A stretch of 51,027 nucleotides of DNA from Candidatus Bathyarchaeum sp. (lineage in GTDB: Archaea > Thermoproteota > Bathyarchaeia > Bathyarchaeales > Bathyarchaeaceae): the NCBI GenBank assembly GCA_026014565.1, contig JAOZIB010000040.1:1-51027 (forward strand). Reading direction: 5' to 3'. A model generated the notes under the pieces. That model saw only the letters and a list, made by a program, of their open reading frames with translations. It ran no database searches and was not told the DNA's origin. This document shows, piece after piece, positions 41,270-50,308 of the stretch (the stretch's first letter is position 1; every line of letters starts with the position of its first letter). The translations under genes were made by a program, and so were the position numbers.

Positions 41270-42196
41270 ATGACCACTGACAAACAACACAAGGATTCGA
41301 TTGTTTTTCCCACGGTTCTGATGGGAGGCTTATTTGTGGTCATCCACCTGTTAGCCATACTAATTACCCAACCCTTTGAAGCAACTGGACTAATAGCTTT
41401 TGAAGACAGCAACGACCCCGGAAACTTGCTGGTGTTTTTTGTTATCATGATGGCAGTAACCCTCACCATACTACTAATCGCAAAATACTGGAAAAAAGAA
41501 TTCATACAAGTCATCATACTGGGCTCCATCTCATATACTGCTTTCTTTGTGTTCTACCCCTTACTAACCTACATCGTATCCCCTGACCTTGCCCTTATCC
41601 TTTCCATAACTACCGCAGCCATTCTAGTTATCGCCCTTGTAAAATATCCTGAATGGTACATAATCGACCTAACAGGCATAGTCGTGGGAGTAGGAGCCAT
41701 CGGAATCTTTGGAATCTCCCTTGGAATCTTTCTGGTAATCGTGCTCCTCATGGGATTGGCAATATACGACGCCATCTCAGTTTACAAAACAAAACACATG
41801 ATCGACCTCGCAGACGCCGTCATGGACCTTAAACTTCCCGTAATGATGGTGGTTCCCAAAATCCGGCAATATTCGTTAATCAAAGAAACCAAAGGACTCA
41901 AAGAAAAAATCGAAGAAAAACAAGAACGAGAAGCTTTCTTCCTTGGGCTAGGCGACATAGTCATGCCCGGAATACTAGTAGTTGCAAGCTTCTATAACAT
42001 ACCTGACAACGGATTACTAGTAGCCCTGTCTGTAATGATTGGTACCCTCGTTGGATTTGGAGCCTTAATGACACTCGTAATTAAAGGAAAACCCCAAGCC
42101 GGACTGCCCTTCTTGTGCAGTGGCGCAATTCTGGGATATGTGATATCCAGCCTCATACTATTTGGTGAGTTAGCTGGTTTAGTGCTTCCCTTTTAG
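41270..42196 (+). CDS. Presenilin/SPP-like intramembrane aspartyl protease
   Basis: This 308-aa protein has nine predicted transmembrane helices. The two catalytic Asp motifs are AIYD (D167) and GLGD (D229). A PAL-like motif, GLPFL, is near 278-282. That is the full signature of archaeal presenilin homologs (PSH), which cut membrane-embedded peptides. An acidic/basic loop (KEKIEEKQERE) between the two catalytic helices is typical. Divergent from the M42 peptidase. Confidence 0.88.
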   Translation: MTTDKQHKDSIVFPTVLMGGLFVVIHLLAILITQPFEATGLIAFEDSNDPGNLLVFFVIMMAVTLTILLIAKYWKKEFIQVIILGSISYTAFFVFYPLLTYIVSPDLALILSITTAAILVIALVKYPEWYIIDLTGIVVGVGAIGIFGISLGIFLVIVLLMGLAIYDAISVYKTKHMIDLADAVMDLKLPVMMVVPKIRQYSLIKETKGLKEKIEEKQEREAFFLGLGDIVMPGILVVASFYNIPDNGLLVALSVMIGTLVGFGALMTLVIKGKPQAGLPFLCSGAILGYVISSLILFGELAGLVLPF

Positions 42197-42338
42197 AAAA
42201 AACTGGAATTTTTGCAGTCATAATGCCTAAAAACCCAAAGGTATTTCTGGGGAGACGTCATAAAATCTGAGTACGCAGGGAAAAAGTATTTAAAATGCGG
42301 AAATAGGATAAGGCAACATCAAATGGAGTATCTTGGCG

Positions 42339-42647
42339 ATGGTAAGAAAAGCGAGAATCAAGCTCACAAGCACTGATTACAAAAAGCTTGAAAATGTATG
42401 TGGAGAACTAAAACTCATCGCTGAGAAGACCGGCGTAAAAATCACAGGACCACACCCCCTGCCAACAAAGAAACTCAAAGTGCCAGTACGCAAAACCCCC
42501 TGCGGACAAGGAACAGCAACATGGGACCGATGGGAACTACGAATCCACAAACGCTTAATCATAGTAGACGCAGAAGAACGAGTCATGCGCCGAATCATGA
42601 GGGTCCGAGTACCCGAAGAAGTTTTCGTCAGCATTGAACTGATGTAA
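42339..42647 (+). CDS. rps10: 30S ribosomal protein uS10
   Basis: This protein of about 102 aa starts MVRKARIKLTSTD, with the conserved PLPTKKLKVPVRKTPCGQGTATWDRWELRIHKR split across the centre and the RVRVPEEVFVSIELM-type end. ATG 42339 is 10 nt from GGAG; TTG 42333 is the alternative. In many archaea it follows the EF-1A gene; here it stands alone between a protease and a convergent peptidase gene. Confidence 0.95.
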   Translation: MVRKARIKLTSTDYKKLENVCGELKLIAEKTGVKITGPHPLPTKKLKVPVRKTPCGQGTATWDRWELRIHKRLIIVDAEERVMRRIMRVRVPEEVFVSIELM

Positions 42648-42687
42648 CCATCAGTTTCTCTACTAATTTTTTGTTGTCAACTAATAT

Positions 42688-43539
42688 CTAAATTCTACTA
42701 AGCACGCTCATCGTTGAGCCATACGTTAGAGCCATCAAAACAATAGCAGCAACAAACACGATGGACCACACAATTTTGTTCCACTTGTAAACTTTCAAGC
42801 CATCAATTACCCCGAATGGTATCATGTTAAAGGTTGCCAAAAACGCGTTAATGAAAGCAACAAACCAGAACAGACCTTGATTAGTAACCAAAGCAATCAA
42901 AGCACAAATTGCAGAAAGGCCGATGTTAGTTATTGGTCCAGAAACTGCAACTTTTCCGATGGTTGTGCGGGTTCCAGAGCCTGCAATCATCACTGTCCCT
43001 GGGGAAATAATCTTGAAAGGAGGGGGCAGAAAAGCTGAAAGCAAAGTAAGTAGGGCACCTTGCAGGGTTAACCGAAATTCTGCCCACATGTTAAAGTGCT
43101 GTGCTGAAAATTTGTGGGCGATTTCGTGCAACAGAAAGGATAGGGTGAACGCTATTGTTAATCCGGCTAGGGCAATTGTTGAAGCGTTTGTTATGCTCAA
43201 AAAATATGTTAATCCAACTGCCATGACCAGAAGGGTTCCTATTAGTAAATGTTTAAGTTCTTTTTTGCTAAACCAAAACACACGAGAATTCTGGGGAGCA
43301 TACGACACAGTGTACTTGTATTTGGGCTGAGCAGACCACTGTTTACCCACAATTGGGGGAGCATCTCGGGGGGCTTTTGCTCGCCATGCTTCAGGACAGT
43401 TGTGGCTTTCTGGAATACGATGGTCCGCACAAAAGGAGCCTCCACAGTACTTACACTTGAAGGGAAGGGTTACGTCATCGCCACAGAATTTGCATTTTGT
43501 CGTCCTATTCAACTCCCTGAAAGTTTCTAAGGATTTCAA
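42688..43539 (-). CDS. AN1-type zinc finger / M50 site-2 protease-like membrane protein
   Basis: This 283-aa protein has an N-terminal AN1-type zinc finger (C16, C19, C29, C32, C37, H40, H46, C48). It is followed by about six transmembrane helices carrying the zinc protease motif HEIAH (138-142) and the late third ligand region NMIPFGVIDG. It belongs to the rhomboid-independent site-2 protease (M50) group found in archaea. It probably does regulated intramembrane proteolysis. It is convergent with uS10. Confidence 0.88.
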   Translation of the reverse strand: MKSLETFRELNRTTKCKFCGDDVTLPFKCKYCGGSFCADHRIPESHNCPEAWRAKAPRDAPPIVGKQWSAQPKYKYTVSYAPQNSRVFWFSKKELKHLLIGTLLVMAVGLTYFLSITNASTIALAGLTIAFTLSFLLHEIAHKFSAQHFNMWAEFRLTLQGALLTLLSAFLPPPFKIISPGTVMIAGSGTRTTIGKVAVSGPITNIGLSAICALIALVTNQGLFWFVAFINAFLATFNMIPFGVIDGLKVYKWNKIVWSIVFVAAIVLMALTYGSTMSVLSRI

Positions 43540-43632
43540 CGCAGGGGCAGTTTAAATCTTTAGCCCAAAAAAGCTGCTTTTTTGTTTTTCATAAACACTT
43601 AATAACTATCATTTAATACGAAAAACTTGAAA

Positions 43633-43664
43633 GGTAACACTGTATTGTATTTTAACCTGTTACC
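43633..43664. promoter_or_regulatory. Inverted repeat upstream of the metal ABC transporter operon
   Basis: GGTAACA (43633-43639) and TGTTACC (43658-43664) form a 7-bp inverted repeat just before the GGAG ribosome-binding site and ATG of the ATPase gene. It is a candidate metalloregulator site or leader hairpin. Confidence 0.35.
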
Positions 43665-43686
43665 CTAGCAGGAGAACCCCGAAAAC

Positions 43687-44439
43687 ATGTCTGACGCCGC
43701 GATAATTACGCTTGAAAACGTCTCTACAGTTTATGAGGGCGAAACAAGGCCTTCCCTTAAAGGCATAGATTTAACCTTCCAAAAAAACGAGCTAGTTTAC
43801 ATAGTTGGACCAAACGCTTCTGGAAAAACTACCCTGATTGAAACCATAAATGGGTTGCTTCCTGCTTTCAAAGGAAAAATAACAGTTTTCGGATTGGACT
43901 TAAAATCCAACGGCAAACAGATTCGATGCCAGATTGGGTATGTTCCTCAAGACTTTATGGTTAAACCTGGAGAACCTTACAAAGCTCTCGACGTTGTTTT
44001 GATGGGAAAATATGGTCAAATCGGTTTTTTGCATCAACCTGAAGATAAAGACAAGCAAGAAGCACTAGAAGCTATGAAACTAATTGGAATAGAAGACCTA
44101 GCCGACAGGTCCATGGGAAAACTTTCTGGTGGACAACAACAAAAAGTAATGCTTGCACGGGCTTTGGCAAAAAAACCAAAAATTTTGCTTTTGGATGAGC
44201 CCTTCAGTAACTTGGACCCGGATTCGCGGGTGCAAATTCCGTTGTTGATTACTAAACTTCATGAAGAACAAGACTTAACCACCCTTGTTGTAACTCATGA
44301 CATTCATCACATGCTTGACCACTGCAACCGAGTTGTTGTAATAACTGATGGAAAAGCTACTTTTGACGGAACTCCCGAAGAGGCGTTGCCCATTTTTGCA
44401 CATCCTCATACAACTAAATTGGAGGGGCACCCCCACTGA
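43687..44439 (+). CDS. Metal ABC transporter ATPase (ZnuC/TroB-like)
   Basis: This 250-aa protein has Walker A (GPNASGKTT, 41-49), signature LSGGQQQKVMLARAL, Walker B (ILLLDEPFSNLD) and switch His (VVTHDIHH). The family (ABC-3 importers) takes up Zn, Mn or Fe ions. It is followed by permease, binding protein, methyltransferase and DtxR-type genes on the same strand, all closely spaced. The DtxR neighbour points more to Mn or Fe than Zn. Confidence 0.9.
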   Translation: MSDAAIITLENVSTVYEGETRPSLKGIDLTFQKNELVYIVGPNASGKTTLIETINGLLPAFKGKITVFGLDLKSNGKQIRCQIGYVPQDFMVKPGEPYKALDVVLMGKYGQIGFLHQPEDKDKQEALEAMKLIGIEDLADRSMGKLSGGQQQKVMLARALAKKPKILLLDEPFSNLDPDSRVQIPLLITKLHEEQDLTTLVVTHDIHHMLDHCNRVVVITDGKATFDGTPEEALPIFAHPHTTKLEGHPH

Positions 44440-44459
44440 TTTGGCTAGAATTTGCCATA

Positions 44460-45263
44460 ATGCAAAGAGCCTTAATCGCATGTATTTTTGCAGGATTTTT
44501 AATGGGCTTAATTGGCGTTTTTGTAGTAAGAATGCGCCTTTCGGCCATTGGTTACTCCATGTCCCATGGAGCTTTTGCAGGCGCCGCCCTTGGGGTGGCA
44601 ACCGCGACAAATCCTTTGGTAACTGGTTTGCTTTTTGCGTCAGGCACCGCCCTGATGATAGGCCCCATAGCAGACAAAGCCCGATTACACGCCGACACCA
44701 TAACAAGCATAGTTTTTCCGTTAAACATGGCGTTAGCTTTCGTGTTTTTGACTTTAGCTCCTGAGGTTGGTCTGAGTAGTCAAGTCGCAAATGTTTTGTG
44801 GGGTAGCATAATTTCCATGACCAACAGTGACTTGTTGTATCTTACTACCTTGTTTGCTGTCACTTTGGCGGTGGTGTATTTTGTTTGGAAGGAACTCTTC
44901 GCCATAATGTTTAACAGAAAACTAGCCGAGGCAGACGGCATCAACACCAAACCCTTCGTATACCTTATCATCTTTTTGGCAGGTGTGGTCATCACATTTT
45001 CCCTCAAACTAGTAGGCGGGTTACTCATCTACGCTTTACTGTTTAATCCTGCTTCTACAGTGTTACAGTTCTCAGAAAACATGAGAAAAGTAGTAGTTGC
45101 ATCTCCCCTTGTTGGGATGACTACAACTGTTTCCGGGTTGTTTGTTTCCCTGTTTTTTGATTTGCCTGTAGGCTCCTGTATCGTAATTGTTTCAACAGTA
45201 GTTTTTGTTGTTGCACTTCTTCTTTCACCTAAAAGAAAAAGAAGGGAGGAACCCAAAAAATGA
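44460..45263 (+). CDS. ABC-3 family metal transporter permease (ZnuB/TroC-like)
   Basis: This 267-aa protein has about eight membrane helices and the ABC-3 pattern (MRLSAIGYSMSHGAFAGAALG early; VGGLLIYALLFNPAST in the centre). The C-terminus is basic (SPKRKRREE). Its gene starts 20 nt after the ATPase gene, and its stop overlaps the binding-protein ATG by 4 nt (ATGA), showing translational coupling. Confidence 0.9.
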   Translation: MQRALIACIFAGFLMGLIGVFVVRMRLSAIGYSMSHGAFAGAALGVATATNPLVTGLLFASGTALMIGPIADKARLHADTITSIVFPLNMALAFVFLTLAPEVGLSSQVANVLWGSIISMTNSDLLYLTTLFAVTLAVVYFVWKELFAIMFNRKLAEADGINTKPFVYLIIFLAGVVITFSLKLVGGLLIYALLFNPASTVLQFSENMRKVVVASPLVGMTTTVSGLFVSLFFDLPVGSCIVIVSTVVFVVALLLSPKRKRREEPKK

Positions 45264-46234
45264 AAAACAAAAAATTATTGACGTTTTGTATGACTTTACT
45301 GATGCTTCCGTTACTTTTGGCATCAGTAACCCAAGCCCAAACCACAGAAAAACCAATAATCGTATGCACCACAAGCGCCGTAGGAAGCGTAGTTGAAGAC
45401 TTCCTCGGTGACACTGCCGAAGTTTTAGTGCTTGTACAACCCAGCTTGTGTCCTGCAGACTTTGACTTGAAGCCAGGATACGTGGATGCAGTAAGCAAAG
45501 CAACAATACTATTCAAACAAAACATTCAAGGAGAATTCTGGCTAGACAGCTTACTAGAATCCTCCGGAAACGACGACCTAACCGTAGTTGCGATTCCGGG
45601 TGTTTATAACACTCCGGAAGGCGCCAAAAATTACATCCGTGGAGTTGGCGGAAACCTTAGCCAAATCTTGGACATAAACTTAGAATCAGAAACCTCTGAA
45701 ATGATTGAAGAAATTGACGAAGTTTCAAACTGGATACAAAATCAAGCTGAAAACCTAGAAGCCCCAACTGTGAAAGTCATCTGCATGGGGTGGCTCAAAA
45801 CTTTCATAGAATCTGCTGGTTTTAACGTTGTTTCAACTTTTAATCCACCTGAAACTTTGTCTGCTGGGGACATAACTGCTTTGTTGGAAACTGCCCAAAC
45901 AGAAGGAGTAGCATTAGTAGTAGACAACCTGCAAATCGACACCGAGTTCGGTGAACAAATTGCGAATCCTACGGGCGCAGAACATGTGGTGCTAACTAAT
46001 TTCCCTGGAGCTATTCCGGGAACTGAAACGTTAGCAAAAATGTTACGTTACAACGCGGAACAACTCTTAGCTGGAACTTCTATGTGGCACATTACTTCTG
46101 CATTGAAAACAGAAAAAATCGACCTAGGAAACCAAGTAACCCTATTCCAGATAACTACTGTTATTGCTGTTGTTATTGCTGCCGTAGAAGCCGTTATGCT
46201 TTACTCACGAAAAAAGAAGCGACGAAAAAGATGA
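45260..46234 (+). CDS. ZnuA-like binding protein with C-terminal membrane anchor and altered ligands
   Basis: This 324-aa protein has a signal peptide (about 1-27, ending near TQAQ), a ZnuA/TroA-like two-lobe body, and a C-terminal transmembrane helix (about 293-313) before a K/R-rich tail. It is therefore held at the outer face. Usual ZnuA ligands are His (PHxYE), a second His near HFWLD, and a third His. Here the first region reads QPSLCPADFDLKP, so the His is replaced, and no His replaces it nearby. The metal, or even the ligand type, may differ. Coupling to the methyltransferase start by ATGA overlap confirms the operon. Confidence 0.8.
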   Translation: MKNKKLLTFCMTLLMLPLLLASVTQAQTTEKPIIVCTTSAVGSVVEDFLGDTAEVLVLVQPSLCPADFDLKPGYVDAVSKATILFKQNIQGEFWLDSLLESSGNDDLTVVAIPGVYNTPEGAKNYIRGVGGNLSQILDINLESETSEMIEEIDEVSNWIQNQAENLEAPTVKVICMGWLKTFIESAGFNVVSTFNPPETLSAGDITALLETAQTEGVALVVDNLQIDTEFGEQIANPTGAEHVVLTNFPGAIPGTETLAKMLRYNAEQLLAGTSMWHITSALKTEKIDLGNQVTLFQITTVIAVVIAAVEAVMLYSRKKKRRKR

Positions 46235-46839
46235 ACGCCAAAGACTACTTTAACAATACTGCAAGCACGTGGGATAAAAAATTTCTTACCCCACGTCTTT
46301 TCTCTTTTTTGGAAAAACTTGTACCCCAGTTTGGACTAAAAACTGGACAAAATGTTCTTGACGTTGGCACGGGCACTGGAGTTTTGATTCCGCATCTGGT
46401 TAAAGAGCTTGGACCTGAAGGCTCTGTTACTGCGATAGATTTTTCGGAAAACATGGTTCAGGAATGCCAAACAAAACACTCCCACCTACAAAATGTAACA
46501 GTTAAACTTGGAAACATCGAAGAAGAACAATTCCCCGAAGAAACCTTTGACGCAGTTATCTGCTTTGGGGTGTTTCCTCATTTGCAGAACAAACAAAAAG
46601 CGCTTCAAAACATCCATTTTACACTAAAACAGGAAGGCAAACTTGTTATTGCTCACGCCTTAAGCAGTGAAGAACTCAAACATCATCATCAGAAAGTGTC
46701 CACACAAGTAGCCCATGACATGATACCAAAAATGGCTGGCATGAAAAAACTACTAAAATTAACTGGTTTCACAGAAATCAGCATCAAAGACGAACCCGGA
46801 TGTTACTTGTGCGTTGCCAGTAAATTCATCCGTGTATGA
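46231..46839 (+). CDS. Class I SAM-dependent methyltransferase in metal-transport operon
   Basis: This protein of about 202 aa starts at ATG 46231, which overlaps the preceding stop (ATGA). SAM motif I is NVLDVGTGTGVL (about 41-52), with VTAIDFSENMV after it and FDAVICFGVFPHL further on. It resembles UbiE/ArsM-type enzymes but lacks the Cys set of ArsM. A longer frame open to 46084 overlaps the binding protein and is not the start. Its target may be linked to metal homeostasis, but this rests on position only. Confidence 0.8.
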   Translation: MNAKDYFNNTASTWDKKFLTPRLFSFLEKLVPQFGLKTGQNVLDVGTGTGVLIPHLVKELGPEGSVTAIDFSENMVQECQTKHSHLQNVTVKLGNIEEEQFPEETFDAVICFGVFPHLQNKQKALQNIHFTLKQEGKLVIAHALSSEELKHHHQKVSTQVAHDMIPKMAGMKKLLKLTGFTEISIKDEPGCYLCVASKFIRV

Positions 46840-46884
46840 TTTTTAGTTTCCTTTGTTTTGCACACACTTTAAATATTAAGCATC

Positions 46885-46899
46885 CCTAATCTTGTTAGG
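46885..46899. promoter_or_regulatory. Candidate DtxR-type operator before the regulator gene
   Basis: CCTAA-TCTTG-TTAGG is a perfect 5-bp inverted repeat just after a TATA box (TTTAAATATT, 46869-46878) and 8 nt before the ATG. It would cover the transcription start, as expected for autorepression by the encoded regulator. The same half-site occurs in the element before feoA (47448-47460). Confidence 0.5.
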
Positions 46900-46907
46900 T
46901 CAATCTT

Positions 46908-47378
46908 ATGGTTAGTGATGCAAGACTTTCCAGTAAAGCAGAAGATTATCTGCGGGCAATCTACGAAATAGTAAATCAAAAAGGCTTTGTGCGCATTAAA
47001 GACATTGCACGAGAAATAGGCGTGAAACCGCCTACAGTTGTAGAAATGATGAAAAAACTAGGCGCAAAAGGGTTTGTAGTCTACGAAAAATATGGTGGAA
47101 TCACATTAACTGAGCATGGAAACCAAATCGCTGAACTTATAGAAAACCGCCATGAAACCTTCAAAAACTTTCTCGAAATACTGTTAGTACCAAAAGACGC
47201 TGCACTAAAAGATGCTCACATTCTTGAGCATGAATTAACGTCTAAAACAATTCAACAGTTTTCACTGTTTGTTGATTTCATTACAGAACATTCCGAACGG
47301 CCAATGTTCATGAAACGATGGTTTGCTGAATTCAAAAATTACTGTGAGCAAAAAGAGCTCAAAGAAAAAAGTGTTTAA
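46908..47378 (+). CDS. DtxR/MntR-family metalloregulator
   Basis: This 156-aa protein has an N-terminal winged helix (LSSKAEDYLRAIYEIV...VRIKDIAREIGVKPPTVVEMMKKL) and a dimerisation domain with the metal site H131-type pair in NRHETFKNFL and DAHILEHELT. The Asp in KAEDYLR matches MntR. The Cys102 of DtxR (E-A-C-x-x-E-H) is replaced by His here. No C-terminal SH3 domain is present. It lies downstream of the metal transporter operon and likely represses metal uptake genes, including itself. Confidence 0.88.
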   Translation: MVSDARLSSKAEDYLRAIYEIVNQKGFVRIKDIAREIGVKPPTVVEMMKKLGAKGFVVYEKYGGITLTEHGNQIAELIENRHETFKNFLEILLVPKDAALKDAHILEHELTSKTIQQFSLFVDFITEHSERPMFMKRWFAEFKNYCEQKELKEKSV

Positions 47379-47710
47379 AAGAATTCGGGAGCATCATAGC
47401 GTAATTTTCTATTTTTTATTAGATTTTTATTGTTTTTACTACTTTTTTTAGGGCAACCTATACATGAGCCGAATAACCAATTATATAAAATAATAACATG
47501 TGCGCACCTAAAATTGGGGCTAATAGGAAACCATTCGTAGCCTCCACTTTAGCCAAGATCCGTAGCCCCAATTTGTGCGTACAACTAAGTAAAAGGAGTA
47601 CCTTGTAAAACTAGTACTATCAAATCAATCAAAAATCTAACTGTTTGTTTTTTGATGTTTTAAAAAATGTATTAAGCTATTTATGAAGACATAGTCAATG
47701 TGGTGATAAT
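47379..47710. other. 332-bp intergenic region with element A before feoA
   Basis: It contains the conserved block TAGGGCAACCTATACATGA, a TATA box (TTATATAAAA, 47481-47490) and a long hairpin (47500-47582). No coding sequence is supported. Confidence 0.5.
47448..47582 (+). promoter_or_regulatory. Element A: candidate metal box, TATA box and leader hairpin of the feo genes
   Basis: It begins with TAGG-GCAA-CCTA (47449-47460), a half-site inverted repeat like the DtxR box, then CTATACATGAGCCGAATAA. The TATA box is at 47481-47490. The hairpin pairs GTGCGCAC (47500-47507) with GTGCGTAC (47575-47582), then AAATTGGGGCT (47511-47521) with AGCCCCAATTT (47564-47574), with a 42-nt loop. It resembles element B beyond feoB. 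It could be a regulated feo promoter with a structured leader, or a separate RNA gene. Confidence 0.45.
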
Positions 47711-48313
47711 GTGACTAAGGAATCGGATATTTCCAAAATCGTGAAAGAAGACATCTTGCGAATATTATGTGAAATAAATGATAATGTTTCCTTAGAATTC
47801 ATTAACTCTGAAATCAAGGTATCGCACGATTTTATAGCTAAAACGCTCAAAGAATTAGAAAAGGACAAAAAAATCACAATAACAGGGACTTCTGTTTCGT
47901 TAACGTCCTTAGGACAAGAAACAGCAAAAGCAATTCTGGAAAATCACTTAATTCTTGAAGATTATTTTGGAAAAACCGAAAGCAAAATAGATGCCCACTC
48001 TGCGGCCCATCTCATTGAGCATTACGTTTCCAGAGAAGTTATTAACAACCTAAAAAAACTGTCAACACTTAAAACTGGAGGCGTTCCTTTACATGAATTT
48101 GGGTTTAATAAACAGGGGGTTATTGCCGAAATTACGTTTTCTGATTACAGCTTATTTGAGCGCGCAGTAAGCATGGGAATATTTCCAGGAGAAAAGATTA
48201 TGTTACTGACTGAGGTTCGTGATGGTATTGTTTTGCAAATAAACAACAAAAAATTTGCTCTGGATAAAAATATAGCAAAAAGAATCAAAGTGTTAGACTG
48301 TGACGCCTCTTAA
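47711..48313 (+). CDS. FeoA-domain protein with N-terminal winged helix
   Basis: This 200-aa protein has an N-terminal winged-helix DNA-binding-like part (about 10-65), a DtxR-like middle region (IDAHSAAHLIEHYVSREVI) and a C-terminal FeoA/SH3 domain (about 125-195, GGVPLHEFGFNKQGVIAEI). It may sense iron and regulate or assist FeoB. The GTG start is preceded by GGTGAT (47702-47707), an excellent archaeal Shine-Dalgarno. Its last 14 nt overlap the feoB start, so the two are translationally coupled. Confidence 0.85.
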   Translation: MTKESDISKIVKEDILRILCEINDNVSLEFINSEIKVSHDFIAKTLKELEKDKKITITGTSVSLTSLGQETAKAILENHLILEDYFGKTESKIDAHSAAHLIEHYVSREVINNLKKLSTLKTGGVPLHEFGFNKQGVIAEITFSDYSLFERAVSMGIFPGEKIMLLTEVRDGIVLQINNKKFALDKNIAKRIKVLDCDAS

Positions 48314-50189
48314 AGTACTTTTGATTGGTCAGCCAAACATGGGTAAGTCTTCGTTACTTAATTCGTTAGTTGGTCCAAGGGTTACTGCGTCTAACTATCC
48401 TGGAACTACTGTAGAACTAACAAAAGCAACAAAAAAAGTTGGTAACACAAAAATTGAGTTTGTTGATACTCCAGGAATATACTCGCTTTCGGATAGAACA
48501 GAAGAAGAAAAAGTCACTGAAAAAGCCATATTTAATGAAAAAGCGGACGCTGCAATAGTGCTTGCTGATGCTACTGCTCTTGAGAGGAGCCTCTATGTAG
48601 CGTTACAGATACTGGAAGCCAAAATTCCAACTGTTCTTGCTTTGAATTTCTTAGAGGATGGTAAAAAGAAAGGAATAATTATCGATTGCAAAAAACTGAA
48701 TGATATCCTTCATGTTCCGGTGGTTCCCATAAACCCCTTAACTAAAAAGGGATTGGATCAGCTTATAGATGCAGTTTTAAACCTGAAAGACGCACCAAAA
48801 AGCAGTTTCACAGTTAAATACGATGACCATGTCGAAGATGCAATAAAAAAAATATCCTTCTACGTGAAAGACAGCGGCTTACCTGAACGTTTTGTTTCCT
48901 TAAGGACATTGGAGGATGACGAAGACTTTCTCAAATATTTGAAGGATGAGCACGTTCTTCAGGAAGCCAAAGAAAGCTTGAAAAATCACCCAAAAGTTGC
49001 AGAAGACATCACAATAACCCGCTACGGAACAGCCGCCTTTATTGCAAAACAGGTTACCCACCTCGTTCCCTTAGGGCCTGAAAAAAAGTTTCAAGAAAAA
49101 CTTGACCGTATTCTTTTACACAAAATCACTGGCCCCATTCTTACAGGGTTGTGTCTTTTGGGCATATTTGGGGTGTTACTGTCTCTTGGCAGTTTCACAC
49201 AAGGAGTTCTTACGGTCTTAACTGATAACCTTTTGTCGGCTCTTACTAGTGCTGAGCCGTCTATTGTTAATACAATACTGGTTAATGGGATAACTGGAAT
49301 TACGATGGGCATATCCATTGCCTTGCCTTACATTTTCCTGTTTTATTTGCTGTTAGGCTTACTGGAAGATACAGGGCTTCTCACTCGATTTACTGTTAAC
49401 ATCGAATGGTTCTTGAAAAAATTAGGTCTACCTGGAAAAGCCTTCATTCCCCTAGTGCTTGGCATAGGTTGCACTGCACCTGCATGTAGTGCTACACGAG
49501 TTCTGTCATGTAAAAGAGAACAGTTTAGGGCTGCTTCATTATTCACTTTTGTACCTTGCTCAAGCAGAATCGCCATAATCTTAGGGATCGTTGGATTTTA
49601 TGGTGGTATACCCGTGGCACTTTCTGTTTTTGTAACCGCATTTGTTGCTGGTTTACTCTGGATTTTTGTGTTACGAAAATTAATCACAATAGAAAGTGAA
49701 CCTTTGCTCTTAGAACTGCCTCCTTACCGCAAACCCTTGCTCAAAAACGTTCTTGCTAAAAGCTGGATTCGAATGAAAGACTTCGTGTACATCGTTATAC
49801 CCTTATTGGCTCTTGGCGGAATAGGTTATGGCGTTCTGGAAACATTGGGTCTTACCACTGTTTTTGTGGAACCTCTTTCTCCAATTACTGCGTGGCTGGG
49901 CTTGCCTAATGTAACGATTATTCCTATTCTTTTTGGGTTTTTACAAAAAGACCTAACAGGAGCAATGCTGTTGTCCGTACTAAACAATCAAATATCTGTT
50001 GCCTTAAGCTCTCTTCAGATCTATACTTTTGGTGTGGCAACCACAATTGGGATTCCATGCTTAATCGCCTTTGGAATGCTCACCAAAGAATTCGGATTCA
50101 AACGAGCAACAGCTTTGACAATAACTTCAATCATTTACGGTCTTTTAGTTGCCGGTTTAGCCTGGAGAATAGTTACGATTTTTTGCTGA
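48300..50189 (+). CDS. feoB: Ferrous iron transporter FeoB
   Basis: This 629-aa protein imports Fe(II). The N-terminal G domain has G1 (GQPNMGKSS, 10-18), G2 (PGTTVE), G3 (VDTPG) and a G5-like INPLTKKG. G4, normally NxxD, reads N116-F-L-E119, so Asp is Glu, which may soften guanine specificity. The C-terminal Gate domains have the expected membrane helices and VLGIGCTAPACSATR and SSRIAIILGIVGFYG. It uses a GTG start overlapping feoA by 14 nt. Iron-responsive control by the nearby DtxR-type regulator is likely. Confidence 0.93.
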   Translation: MTPLKVLLIGQPNMGKSSLLNSLVGPRVTASNYPGTTVELTKATKKVGNTKIEFVDTPGIYSLSDRTEEEKVTEKAIFNEKADAAIVLADATALERSLYVALQILEAKIPTVLALNFLEDGKKKGIIIDCKKLNDILHVPVVPINPLTKKGLDQLIDAVLNLKDAPKSSFTVKYDDHVEDAIKKISFYVKDSGLPERFVSLRTLEDDEDFLKYLKDEHVLQEAKESLKNHPKVAEDITITRYGTAAFIAKQVTHLVPLGPEKKFQEKLDRILLHKITGPILTGLCLLGIFGVLLSLGSFTQGVLTVLTDNLLSALTSAEPSIVNTILVNGITGITMGISIALPYIFLFYLLLGLLEDTGLLTRFTVNIEWFLKKLGLPGKAFIPLVLGIGCTAPACSATRVLSCKREQFRAASLFTFVPCSSRIAIILGIVGFYGGIPVALSVFVTAFVAGLLWIFVLRKLITIESEPLLLELPPYRKPLLKNVLAKSWIRMKDFVYIVIPLLALGGIGYGVLETLGLTTVFVEPLSPITAWLGLPNVTIIPILFGFLQKDLTGAMLLSVLNNQISVALSSLQIYTFGVATTIGIPCLIAFGMLTKEFGFKRATALTITSIIYGLLVAGLAWRIVTIFC

Positions 50190-50308
50190 CTGTTGGGTAA
50201 CACACTTTTTTATTCGCGCTTCTTTTTTGGGCACTGCGTTCTGAATACACTAACCAAAAAAAGGTGCAAAAGCAGGCTATTAGTTTCTGATCTGTTTTCC
50301 TAATTTTC

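Noticed and set aside
47500-47582. H/ACA guide RNA in element A
   Set aside because: An ACA follows the stem, but the helix is nearly continuous, with no two-sided pseudouridylation pocket.
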